Source of the DNA: Massilia sp.
GTDB taxonomy: Bacteria; Pseudomonadota; Gammaproteobacteria; Burkholderiales; Burkholderiaceae_D
Direction of reading: 5' to 3'
Assembly (NCBI GenBank): GCA_028291845.1
Contig: JAQGNM010000516.1
Coordinates: 1 to 17,111, forward strand
DNA: 17,111 bases
In this document: piece after piece, positions 1-8,179 of the stretch
Layout: each line of letters begins with the position of its first letter
Position numbering within the stretch: the stretch's first letter is position 1
Notes under the pieces: model-generated
The model's input: only the letters and a program-made list of their open reading frames with translations
Database searches by the model: none
Told to the model about the DNA's origin: nothing
Translations under genes and position numbers: made by a program

Positions 1-586
1 GGTGCCGCTTGCAGGTCTCGATCGCCAGCCGGGTGTTGTGCTCGGCCAGCGGGCCATCCATCGGCTGGACAAAAAAATGATCGAACTGCAAATGCTCGTA
101 GGCGGACAAATCCTGGCCGGTCTGCGGAATTACCACTTTCAATTCATTGCCCCTTTCCGCCACCAGTGTCGAACCCATTTTCGGGCTGACGCAAATCCAG
201 TCGACCCCGGGCGGCACCGGCAGGGTGCCGTTGGTTTCGATGGCGATTTCAAAGCCGGCGCCGTGGATGGCGTCGATCAAGGGCGCGTCCAGCTGCAGCA
301 AGGGTTCGCCGCCGGTGAAGACGACGTATTTGCTGGCCGGATAGCTGGCCGGCCACAGCACGTCGATCGCCGCCGCCAGTTCGGCGGCGCTGCGGAACTT
401 GCCGCCGCCTTCGCCATCGGTGCCGACGAAATCGGTGTCGCAGAACTGGCAGACTGCACCTGCACGGTCGGCTTCACGCCCGGTCCACAGATTGCAGCCG
501 GAAAAGCGGCAAAACACCGCCGGGCGGCCGGCCTGGGCCCCCTCGCCCTGCAAGGTGTAAAAGATCTCTTTGATGCTGTAAGTCAC
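1..586 (-). CDS. queE: 7-carboxy-7-deazaguanine synthase QueE (3' end outside window)
   Basis: Radical SAM enzyme that converts 6-carboxytetrahydropterin to 7-carboxy-7-deazaguanine, the ring-contraction step toward preQ0 and queuosine; cytoplasmic. The N-terminus MTYSIKEIFYTLQGEGAQ is diagnostic. Cysteines at about residues 25-50 fit the proteobacterial CX14CX2C variant of the iron-sulfur cluster motif (CNLW...CQFCDTDF). A GGEP SAM-binding motif follows (FTGGEPLLQL). 195 residues are visible; the family is usually about 210-220, so only the last few dozen residues or fewer are missing beyond base 1. I chose the GTG at 584-586 because AAGGAA lies 6-7 bases upstream and the family N-terminus begins exactly there. 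An extended -10 element lies just upstream. No other queuosine gene is visible; any partners (queC, queD) would lie left of the window. Identity is near certain from motifs; the start codon is likely. Confidence 0.95.
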   Translation of the reverse strand, partial: MTYSIKEIFYTLQGEGAQAGRPAVFCRFSGCNLWTGREADRAGAVCQFCDTDFVGTDGEGGGKFRSAAELAAAIDVLWPASYPASKYVVFTGGEPLLQLDAPLIDAIHGAGFEIAIETNGTLPVPPGVDWICVSPKMGSTLVAERGNELKVVIPQTGQDLSAYEHLQFDHFFVQPMDGPLAEHNTRLAIETCKRH

Positions 587-611
587 GGTATTCCTTGGTG
601 TTCAACCGACC

Positions 612-620
612 ATTATACCA
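612..620 (-). promoter_or_regulatory. Extended -10 promoter element for queE
   Basis: On the minus strand the bases read TGGTATAAT, a perfect TATAAT hexamer preceded by a TGN extension, 25 bases upstream of the queE GTG. No good -35 hexamer is found at 16-18 bp spacing, which is common for extended -10 promoters. The predicted leader is about 20 bases, enough for the AAGGAA ribosome binding site only. Confidence 0.6.
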
Positions 621-682
621 AGCCGGCGCTCGCTCGCCATGCAAGCCGCCGAGTAAATCGTTAACCGCGCTGGATAAGGATT

Positions 683-698
683 GATGCCGCACGGCATC
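683..698. repeat. 16-bp inverted repeat in the queE / histidine kinase intergenic region
   Basis: GATGCCG and CGGCATC form a 7-bp perfect inverted repeat around two central bases. It lies in the 183-base divergent intergenic region, 72 bases upstream of the histidine kinase start and just before a TTGACT hexamer at 701-706. It could be an operator for the kinase gene; no matching -10 was found, so this is only a symmetry seen in the sequence. Confidence 0.3.
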
Positions 699-769
699 TA
701 TTGACTCACGACAACATGACCGCGATGGCTCTTCCGTAAGCTGTCTTCTTCTCCCGGACGATCGCCGCC

Positions 770-1717
770 ATGAACCACGTCAGCCGTTGTGCCCTCGTAT
801 CCACCGCTTTAGTACTTTGCGTGACCCCGGTCGGCGCCTGCATGCTGGGATTGTGGCCCGGCACCCAGCCTCTGCTGTCGATGGCGATGACCGGCATGGC
901 GCTGGCCGCCCTGGTGTTTCACTGCATACTGGTGCGCCACCTGGGCGCGGCCGACGCTCTGGCCTCTGCCCGCGAGCAGGTCAAACGCGAACAGCATGCG
1001 CGCGGCAAGGCCGAGCAGGCGCTGGCCGAGACCCATGATGCCCTGTACCGCCTGATCCGCCAGCAGGAGCAGGTGCGCGAAAGCGAACGCAACCGCATCG
1101 CCCGCGACATCCACGACGACCTCGGCCAGCACCTGCTGGCGCTGAAGATCGAGGTGCAGCTGGCCCGCCACGGCGAAGCCTGCAATCCGGCGCCGGGACC
1201 ATCGACGCTCGAACGCCTGGCGGAGAATGTCGACCAGACCATCGCTGCGCTGCGCGTGGTAATCGAAAACCTGCGTCCGCAAGCGCTGGAGGACGGTCTG
1301 CAAGTGGCGATGGAACATCATCTGCGCGAGTTTTCGAGATTGAACGGCATCGGCTACCAGTTGATCGCCGGCGCCGACCATGCGGGCGGTCCGTTCGACC
1401 GCGATCTCGACGTGGTGCTGCTGCGCATTCTGCGCGAGTCGCTGTCGAACGTGGTGCGCCACGCCCAGGCCAGCGAAGTGTGGGTGGCGCTCAAGCGCAG
1501 CGACAAGGACGTGACGCTCGAAATTCGCGACAACGGTATCGGCATCGCCGCGCCGCCGGTCGCATCGCCCGACAGCGCCAACGCTGCCGCGCCGCGCGGC
1601 TGCGGCCTGGCCGGCATCGCCGACCGGGTGGCGGCGGTGGGCGGCAGCTTCGCCATCGACAGCGGACCGGGCGCCGGCACCGTGTTATCGATGTCAATTC
1701 CCTTGCCGCAGCGTTGA
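770..1717 (+). CDS. Orphan sensor histidine kinase, NarL/DegS type (HisKA_3)
   Basis: Membrane-anchored histidine kinase of the HisKA_3 / HATPase_c class, 315 aa. Two hydrophobic segments (about residues 7-27 and 36-57) are followed by a charged, probably coiled-coil linker (65-105). The dimerisation and phosphoacceptor segment reads RNRIARDIHDDLGQ, with the phosphorylated His at residue 115. The ATPase domain shows the N box (ESLSNVVRHA, Asn227), the G1 box (DNGIGI at 254-259) and G2 (GCGLAG at 277-282). There is almost no periplasmic loop and no PAS or HAMP domain, so the sensor may be the membrane segments themselves. Such kinases usually sit beside a LuxR-type response regulator; none is adjacent, so the partner is distant. 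The ATG at 770 has only a poor Shine-Dalgarno, but the hydrophobic N-terminus supports it. Domain assignment is firm; the stimulus is unknown. Confidence 0.9.
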   Translation: MNHVSRCALVSTALVLCVTPVGACMLGLWPGTQPLLSMAMTGMALAALVFHCILVRHLGAADALASAREQVKREQHARGKAEQALAETHDALYRLIRQQEQVRESERNRIARDIHDDLGQHLLALKIEVQLARHGEACNPAPGPSTLERLAENVDQTIAALRVVIENLRPQALEDGLQVAMEHHLREFSRLNGIGYQLIAGADHAGGPFDRDLDVVLLRILRESLSNVVRHAQASEVWVALKRSDKDVTLEIRDNGIGIAAPPVASPDSANAAAPRGCGLAGIADRVAAVGGSFAIDSGPGAGTVLSMSIPLPQR

Positions 1718-1834
1718 CACGAGATGTCTTCCACTATTGCGCAATATCAAAGGTTACGCCAAAGCCTTGTAGGAAAATCGGAACTTGTCGGCAATCAACT
1801 ATTTGCTCACCGGACAGTTTATACAGGACCGACC

Positions 1835-2845
1835 ATGCCCAGCCTTCACCGCATCCCCGCCGCCACGCCACTGCACAACGGCGCGTTTGCCTCGCGCCTG
1901 ATGGAAATGCTGGCCGTGCCGACCTTCGTGCTCGATACCGGCTGCCGGGTAATGATCTGGAACAAGGCTTGCGAACGGCTCACCGGGGTCGCCGCCCACG
2001 ACGTGATCGGCACGCGCGACCACTGGCGCAGTTTTCACCAGTCGCCGCGGCCCACCCTGGCCGACCTGGTGATGCAAAAGCGCGGCGCCGAACTGAGCCA
2101 GTTGTACCCGCTGCCGGCGATCCATCCGGCCGAGGATGGCGCCCTGTGCGCCGAAAGCTGGTGCGACATGCCGCGCATGGGTACGCGGCGCTATCTGGCG
2201 GCCGACGCCAGCCCGATCCACGACGACGGCGGCGCCATGGTGGCGGTGGTGCAAACCCTGCGCGACATGACCGATGAAAAAATGGCCCAGGCGGCGCTCG
2301 AACAACTGGCCACCCGCGACGGTTTGACCGGCCTGGCCAACCGCCGCTGTTTCGACGACACCCTGCACGCCGAATGGGCGCGCGCGCTGCGCCAGAAGCA
2401 GCCGCTGTCGCTGCTGATGGTCGATGTCGACAATTTCAAGGCGTACAACGACGCCAATGGCCACCTGGGCGGCGACGAATGCCTCAAACGCATCGCCAAG
2501 GCGGTGTCGAGCGAGATGCGCGCCAACGACCTGGTGGCGCGCTACGGCGGCGAGGAATTCGCCGTGATTCTGCCCAATCAGGCGCTCAAGGGCGCCGCCA
2601 TCGTCGCCGAGCGCATCCGCAGCCGGGTCGAGCGCCTGACCATGACGGACGGCGCGCCGCCCCACGACAGCAGCGTGGCGCCGGCCAGGCCGGCCCACGT
2701 CACCGTCAGCATCGGCGCCGCCACCGCCATCGCCTCGCCCGACACCAACGCCCAGCAACTGGTGGCGATCGCCGACGCCGCCCTGTACCGCGCCAAGCAC
2801 ATGGGCCGCAATCGTATCAGCCTGCCGATCGTGGAAGTGCCGTAA
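1835..2845 (+). CDS. PAS-GGDEF diguanylate cyclase
   Basis: Makes cyclic-di-GMP from two GTP. The protein is 336 aa: a PAS-like sensor at about residues 20-150 (AVPTFVLDTGCRVMIWN, ending with TLRDMTDEK, the usual PAS exit), then a GGDEF domain at about 158-332. The active-site loop is intact (RYGGEEFAV, GGEEF at 238-242), as are the metal and substrate residues in VDVDNFKAYND. An RxxD product-inhibition site (RAND, 229-232) lies five residues before GGEEF, so feedback inhibition is expected. No membrane helix is seen, so it should be cytoplasmic. An in-frame ATG at 1724 would add 37 residues, but that stretch is AT-rich with codon use unlike the rest; the ATG at 1835 has AGGA 5-6 bases upstream and was preferred. 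It lies 117 bases downstream of the histidine kinase and might be co-transcribed with it. A terminator follows. Confidence 0.92.
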   Translation: MPSLHRIPAATPLHNGAFASRLMEMLAVPTFVLDTGCRVMIWNKACERLTGVAAHDVIGTRDHWRSFHQSPRPTLADLVMQKRGAELSQLYPLPAIHPAEDGALCAESWCDMPRMGTRRYLAADASPIHDDGGAMVAVVQTLRDMTDEKMAQAALEQLATRDGLTGLANRRCFDDTLHAEWARALRQKQPLSLLMVDVDNFKAYNDANGHLGGDECLKRIAKAVSSEMRANDLVARYGGEEFAVILPNQALKGAAIVAERIRSRVERLTMTDGAPPHDSSVAPARPAHVTVSIGAATAIASPDTNAQQLVAIADAALYRAKHMGRNRISLPIVEVP

Positions 2846-2864
2846 GCCGGCCTTTTGCCGGCTT
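2844..2864. terminator. Hairpin terminator between diguanylate cyclase and stress protein genes
   Basis: AAGCCGGC (2844-2851) and GCCGGCTT (2857-2864) pair perfectly around the loop CTTTT. The stem overlaps the TAA of the cyclase gene and lies between the convergent stop codons (2845 and 2880). The T-run after the stem is short (TTT) on the plus strand, and the minus strand has no good one, so it is a moderate terminator, possibly used in both directions. Confidence 0.6.
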
Positions 2865-2879
2865 TACGGCTTTGCGCCC

Positions 2880-3701
2880 TTACGGTTTGCCGGCGCGCTC
2901 GCTGCGCAGCCGTTCCCAGCCATGCTTGACCGCCTCCCTGAAGCGCTCCCAGGCCGACTGCGGATGGCGGCGTTCCCACTCGCCGCGTAATTGGGGTTCC
3001 GCCTCGTCCCACTCCTTGCCGCCATGCTGTTCGTGGGTCGCCATGTCCAGACCATATAGATAGGCCGGGGCGTACTCGTCGTAGTAATCGCGCGCCGGCG
3101 CCTGATCGGCGCCGGCGGCGCCGTAGGTCTGCGCGTGGTGGCTGCGCCACGATGCCTCGTGGGCGGCGGCGCGCCCGGGCGGCTCGGCCTGCAGTTGCGA
3201 CAGCGGACCGGGCGCGGGTTTGACGGCAGCCGATGCTGCGGCAGCCGATGCTGCGGCAGCCGATGCTGCGGCTGCCGGTGCCGCGCCCGGACCCGGGTCC
3301 GCAGCGGTGCCGCCATCGACGCTGACCGGGCGGTGGCTGCCGATGAGCGACCTTGCGCGCCACGCTTCGCCGGCGTCAACCGCCACCACCGTCAGCACCA
3401 GGTGGCTGTGGGTCACCGCGCCGTCGATGCGCTGGACGTGCTCGCTGTTGTCGGTACCAAACAGGGTATGCAGAAAATTGCCGACGGCCCCGTGCGCCGG
3501 CGCGGCAGCCGTGGTGGCGGTCCCATCGCCCGTGCCGTTCCCCGTCAGGGGGCTGTCGCCGCCGGTGGGGTCGCCGATGCCGAGGTGAATGGCGCCGGTT
3601 GCAACGCCGGCCAAGTGCAGCTCGGCGATGGCGGCGTCGGCCGCCGGGCGGTTGTCGAACACGGCGACAATCGTAAAGGTGCTGGTTTGGGTCCCTTGCA
3701 T
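2880..3701 (-). CDS. General stress protein 17M-like (YflT-type) protein with Ala/Ser repeat linker
   Basis: The 273-aa protein opens with FTIVAVFDNRPAADAAIAEL, typical of the small alpha/beta domain in general stress protein 17M-like (YflT) proteins; that domain spans about residues 8-125. Residues 131-165 are a flexible Ala/Pro/Ser linker containing three copies of a five-residue Ala/Ser unit. The C-terminal part (about 182-268) is acidic and aromatic, with YAPAYLYGLDMATHEQHGGK and then regularly spaced Trp residues (WDEAEP, EWERRHP, AWERF, GWERL). This recalls a C-terminal module I know from stress-type proteins of environmental proteobacteria. No catalytic residues, signal peptide or membrane helix are seen; biochemical function is unknown. 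The ATG at 3701 is favoured by GAGGAGG five bases upstream; the open frame continues much further upstream only as a shadow of the next gene. It is probably monocistronic with an unusual repeat-rich upstream region. Confidence 0.75.
   Translation of the reverse strand: MQGTQTSTFTIVAVFDNRPAADAAIAELHLAGVATGAIHLGIGDPTGGDSPLTGNGTGDGTATTAAAPAHGAVGNFLHTLFGTDNSEHVQRIDGAVTHSHLVLTVVAVDAGEAWRARSLIGSHRPVSVDGGTAADPGPGAAPAAAASAAAASAAAASAAVKPAPGPLSQLQAEPPGRAAAHEASWRSHHAQTYGAAGADQAPARDYYDEYAPAYLYGLDMATHEQHGGKEWDEAEPQLRGEWERRHPQSAWERFREAVKHGWERLRSERAGKP
3226..3270. repeat. Three perfect 15-bp tandem repeats inside the stress protein gene
   Basis: The unit GCAGCCGATGCTGCG occurs three times head to tail (3226-3240, 3241-3255, 3256-3270) without a mismatch. 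Its length is a multiple of three, so copy-number changes would lengthen or shorten the Ala/Ser linker by five residues without breaking the frame. Perfect identity at the DNA level suggests recent duplication by slippage. Confidence 0.9.
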
Positions 3702-3715
3702 GATGGCCTCCTCGA

Positions 3716-3731
3716 GCGGCCGCGCGGCCGC
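3716..3731. repeat. 16-bp perfect palindrome in the leader of the stress protein gene
   Basis: GCGGCCGCGCGGCCGC is its own reverse complement. On the minus strand it ends only two bases before the GAGGAGG ribosome binding site (3707-3713). In RNA it could form an all-GC hairpin next to the site, or two smaller ones, and so affect translation of the stress gene. Confidence 0.6.
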
Positions 3732-3753
3732 CCCGCGCCTTTGGCTGCGGGCG

Positions 3754-3844
3754 GCGGCGACCTTGCGTATCACGGTTACGTCACACTGTTGCGTCACACT
3801 GAAATGACAACAGCCAAGCCTACGCCGATCCGCAAGGTCGCCGC
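3754..3844. repeat. 14-bp perfect inverted repeat flanking the stress gene promoter region
   Basis: GCGGCGACCTTGCG (3754-3767) and its exact reverse complement (3831-3844) are separated by 63 bases. The enclosed stretch lies between the two genes and contains the 13-bp direct repeats. No transposase or target duplication is visible. It may be a DNA-looping operator pair or the ends of a small non-coding repeat element. Confidence 0.55.
3763..3801 (-). promoter_or_regulatory. Three head-to-tail 13-bp repeats upstream of the stress protein gene
   Basis: Read on the minus strand, three adjacent 13-bp units follow one another: CAGTGTGACGCAA (3801-3789), CAGTGTGACGTAA (3788-3776) and CCGTGATACGCAA (3775-3763). 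The first two differ at one base; the third matches the first at 10 of 13. The array ends 62 bases upstream of the stress gene ATG. The spacing of a little over one helical turn suggests repeated binding of a regulator, but the factor is unknown and no clear -35/-10 pair was found. Confidence 0.55.
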
Positions 3845-3874
3845 GCACCGTTGCGCGCCGGGTTTCGCTTCTAG

Positions 3875-5005
3875 TTACGGCAACAACAAGGTGTGCTGGG
3901 TGGCGGTGTGAAAATCGCGCCAGACCCGGTTCAGCGCGGTGTCGGCGCTGGCTGCCGCCAGGCCGCAATACGGATAGATGCCGTCGACCGCCATGCGCGC
4001 CGCCTCGACCAGCGCCAGCGAACGCGCCTGCAGCAGCGCGCAGTCGCTCTCGCGCAAGTCGGCGCCCCCCGCCAGCCGGGCCCAGGCGCCGTCGAGCGCC
4101 GCATAAAATTCGCCGCGCGCGCCGGCCAGCGCGGCGTTGGCCTGCTCCAGCCGCGCCCGCACCCCTGGCAGCTCGCTCAAAGGCAGGCCGCTGCCGCTCT
4201 GGCGGCGCTTGCCGATGGCGGGCGCCGCCAGCGCCAAAAAATGCGACGCCATGCCGGCCAGGTTGACCGACAGGGTGACAAAGGCCAGCGACATGAAGGG
4301 AAACCGGTACAGCGGGCCGGCGGCGGTGGCGCGCTCGGGGTCGATGGCGAAGCCGTTGCCGCCGTCGACCGCGGCGCAGTCGACGCGGTAGCTGTGCGAG
4401 GCGCTGGCGCGCAGGCCGATCGTGCGCCACGACGGCTCCAGCGTGACCAGCCGCGCCGGCACGATGAAGGCGCGTATGCGCGGCTTGCCGGCACTGTCCA
4501 CCAGCACCCGGCCACTGCGGCGCAGTACCGCATTGAGGGTGAAATGGGTGGCCATCGGCGCGCCGCTGGCGTAATCCCAGCGGCCGCTGATGGTGAAGCG
4601 CGCAGTGGCGAGGTCGAGATCGATGTCGAGGCCGCCGTCGTCGCCCGCCGCTTCCTCGATATCGGCGAACCCGCTCGGCGCGCCGCTGCCGGCCACGCAC
4701 AGGCGGCGGGTAGCGACAATCTCGCGCGCCACCGCCGGCGCCATGAAGCCGGCGAACCAGCCGGCGCCGGCGCACAGGGTCAGCACCCAGGCCATGCTGC
4801 CGTCGACCGCCGCCACCGCTTCCTCGAGCCGCACGGCACTGGGCAAATCGAGCTCGAGTCCGCCGGCCGCGCGCGGCGCCAGCATGCGCAGCCAGCCGCG
4901 CCGGTGCAGCAGGGCTTGCTGGCGTGCGCTGAGCCAGCCTCCCCTGTCGGCGTGGGCGGCGTCGCGGCCGATGCGGGCGGCATCGAAAGGGGTCAAGATA
5001 GACAT
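3875..5005 (-). CDS. Acyl-CoA dehydrogenase-fold flavoprotein (dehydrogenase or monooxygenase-like)
   Basis: The 376-aa protein follows the three-part acyl-CoA dehydrogenase fold: an N-terminal helical part (about 1-105) with EEAVAAVDGSMAWVLTLCAG, a central beta domain (about 105-215) with the typical ISGRWDYASGAP turn and GLRASASHSYRVD, and a C-terminal helical bundle (about 225-376) ending RVWRDFHTATQH. The final RDFHTATQH is like that of the group D flavin monooxygenases (DszC/HsaA type), where a His near this place is catalytic, whereas the usual catalytic Glu of acyl-CoA dehydrogenases is not evident. It could therefore oxygenate or oxidise a small molecule with reduced flavin. Substrate unknown; no flavin reductase, CoA ligase or other partner is adjacent. 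I chose the ATG at 5005; a TTG at 5041 would add 12 residues. The ATG lacks a clear Shine-Dalgarno, so the start is uncertain. Confidence 0.75.
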   Translation of the reverse strand: MSILTPFDAARIGRDAAHADRGGWLSARQQALLHRRGWLRMLAPRAAGGLELDLPSAVRLEEAVAAVDGSMAWVLTLCAGAGWFAGFMAPAVAREIVATRRLCVAGSGAPSGFADIEEAAGDDGGLDIDLDLATARFTISGRWDYASGAPMATHFTLNAVLRRSGRVLVDSAGKPRIRAFIVPARLVTLEPSWRTIGLRASASHSYRVDCAAVDGGNGFAIDPERATAAGPLYRFPFMSLAFVTLSVNLAGMASHFLALAAPAIGKRRQSGSGLPLSELPGVRARLEQANAALAGARGEFYAALDGAWARLAGGADLRESDCALLQARSLALVEAARMAVDGIYPYCGLAAASADTALNRVWRDFHTATQHTLLLP

Positions 5006-5071
5006 CGGATGGCTGGGCAAGATAAGGGCTTGTTGTGGCAAGAATGCAACGAATGAATCGATCAGTGTGGC

Positions 5072-5080
5072 AATATAGCA
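5072..5080 (-). promoter_or_regulatory. Candidate extended -10 for the flavoprotein gene
   Basis: The minus strand reads TGCTATATT, a TATAAT-like hexamer with a TGN extension, 66 bases upstream of the ATG at 5005. No convincing -35 hexamer is found 16-18 bases further upstream. Confidence 0.4.
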
Positions 5081-5152
5081 GGCTGGGGCGACCCGCGCGG
5101 CCAGGTTTCCGCTGTCGTGGCCAGAAGTGCATGTGTGCGGCGCCGGAACCGA

Positions 5153-5158
5153 TATAAT
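5153..5158 (+). promoter_or_regulatory. Candidate -10 (TATAAT) for the first hybrid kinase
   Basis: A perfect TATAAT lies about 160 bases upstream of the kinase GTG at 5319. The -35 region (about 5130-5135) is poor. If used, transcription starts near 5165 and leaves a leader of about 155 bases, long enough to carry the short upstream ORF. Confidence 0.4.
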
Positions 5159-5292
5159 CCGCTCAGGCCGGCATTTATGATCGATTTGTCATCGTCGTCA
5201 AAAGCGCCCGCCACTGCACGCCGATGTCCGCCGCGCCCCCGCGCCATCGTCGTTTTTTTAAATGCATTTGCCATAAAACCTGTCAGATCAAC

Positions 5293-5318
5293 ATGCTGGA
5301 TTTGTTCCGGATGATTCC

Positions 5319-5325
<7 letters not shown>
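5293..5325 (+). other. Possible 10-codon upstream ORF overlapping the hybrid kinase start
   Basis: ATG at 5293 opens a frame encoding MLDLFRMIPC and ends at TGA 5323-5325, overlapping the kinase GTG (5319) by seven bases in another frame. Such an arrangement would allow translational coupling, which could explain how a GTG with a weak Shine-Dalgarno is used. There is no strong ribosome binding site before this ATG, so it may be chance. Confidence 0.2.
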
Positions 5326-7715
<2,390 letters not shown>

Positions 7716-7741
7716 AGCGCTGTTGGTTGTTTGCTTATCAG

Positions 7742-8179
7742 TTACCACTCCAGCGCCAGCAGGCGCGCCGCCATGCGCGGCCAACATAATCGCTTCAGTT
7801 CGCTGCGCGCAGCCCAGCGGTAGCCGTCCGTCTCGGGGGTGTCGATGCCGCTCGTGTGGTGTGGAAAAAAGCTGGTGCAGACCAGCCCATCGAGGCTGGT
7901 AAGATCGGCGCCGCTGCGCACCAGGTACAGGTGCAGGCGCTTGTCGGGGCGGTAGTCGAACTGGCCGAGGTCTTCGAAACGGTCGGCCTCGAACACCACG
8001 CCGGCCTCCTCGAACAGCTCGCGCATCGCCGCCGCCAGGGTGGTTTCGCCGTCGTCGCGCATGCCTTTCGGGATATCCCACTTGGCGGTGCCGGTGACGT
8101 GGCACAGCAGCAGCTGGCCGGCCGGGTTGACCACCAGGGTGCCGCAGGACACCGGAAAATCGTCGGCGCCGCGCTTCAT
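7742..8179 (-). CDS. Nudix hydrolase
   Basis: A 145-aa Nudix protein that hydrolyses a nucleoside diphosphate linked to another group, using divalent metal. The Nudix box is complete and fits GX5EX7REUXEEXGU exactly: it runs from Gly39 through Glu45 to RELFEEAGV (53-61). The preceding WDIPKGM resembles nucleoside polyphosphate hydrolases (Ap4A/RppH side of the family) rather than MutT, but the substrate cannot be fixed from sequence. The start ATG overlaps the stop of the upstream hybrid kinase gene as ATGA (8176-8179), so the two are almost certainly co-transcribed and translationally coupled. This places the hydrolase with a signalling protein, perhaps clearing a nucleotide linked to the kinase's signal; that link is inference. 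Its stop lies 26 bases from the convergent kinase stop, with no terminator between. Confidence 0.9.
   Translation of the reverse strand: MKRGADDFPVSCGTLVVNPAGQLLLCHVTGTAKWDIPKGMRDDGETTLAAAMRELFEEAGVVFEADRFEDLGQFDYRPDKRLHLYLVRSGADLTSLDGLVCTSFFPHHTSGIDTPETDGYRWAARSELKRLCWPRMAARLLALEW

Larger units (their letters stand above)
5006..5318. promoter_or_regulatory. Divergent intergenic region with two candidate promoters
   Basis: This 313-base gap separates divergent genes and is richer in A+T than its surroundings. It holds a minus-strand extended -10 (5072-5080) facing the flavoprotein gene and a plus-strand TATAAT (5153-5158) facing the hybrid kinase. It also has a T7 run (about 5253-5259) followed by AAATGCATTT, and a ten-codon ORF (5293-5325) overlapping the kinase start. 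I see no RNA gene or longer reading frame that looks real. Confidence 0.5.

Noticed and set aside
2..664. 220-codon plus-strand frame at the left edge
   Set aside because: Shadow of queE, which has the radical SAM motifs on the minus strand.
1779..1785. GGAACTT as an ECF sigma -35 element before the diguanylate cyclase
   Set aside because: No matching -10 element at 16-17 bp, so the match is too weak to list as a promoter.
1724..1834. 37-residue N-terminal extension of the diguanylate cyclase
   Set aside because: The stretch is AT-rich with different codon use and the ATG at 1835 has a good Shine-Dalgarno.
3763..3801. CRISPR array
   Set aside because: Units are 13 bp and directly adjacent, without spacers; no cas genes.
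3754..3844. Insertion sequence with 14-bp terminal repeats
   Set aside because: The enclosed 63 bases cannot encode a transposase and no target-site duplication is visible; kept only as an inverted repeat.
3702..5132. Possible long N-terminal extension of the stress protein (frame open to 5132)
   Set aside because: The extension would run through the flavoprotein gene in another frame; GAGGAGG before the ATG at 3701 and the family-like N-terminus set the start there.
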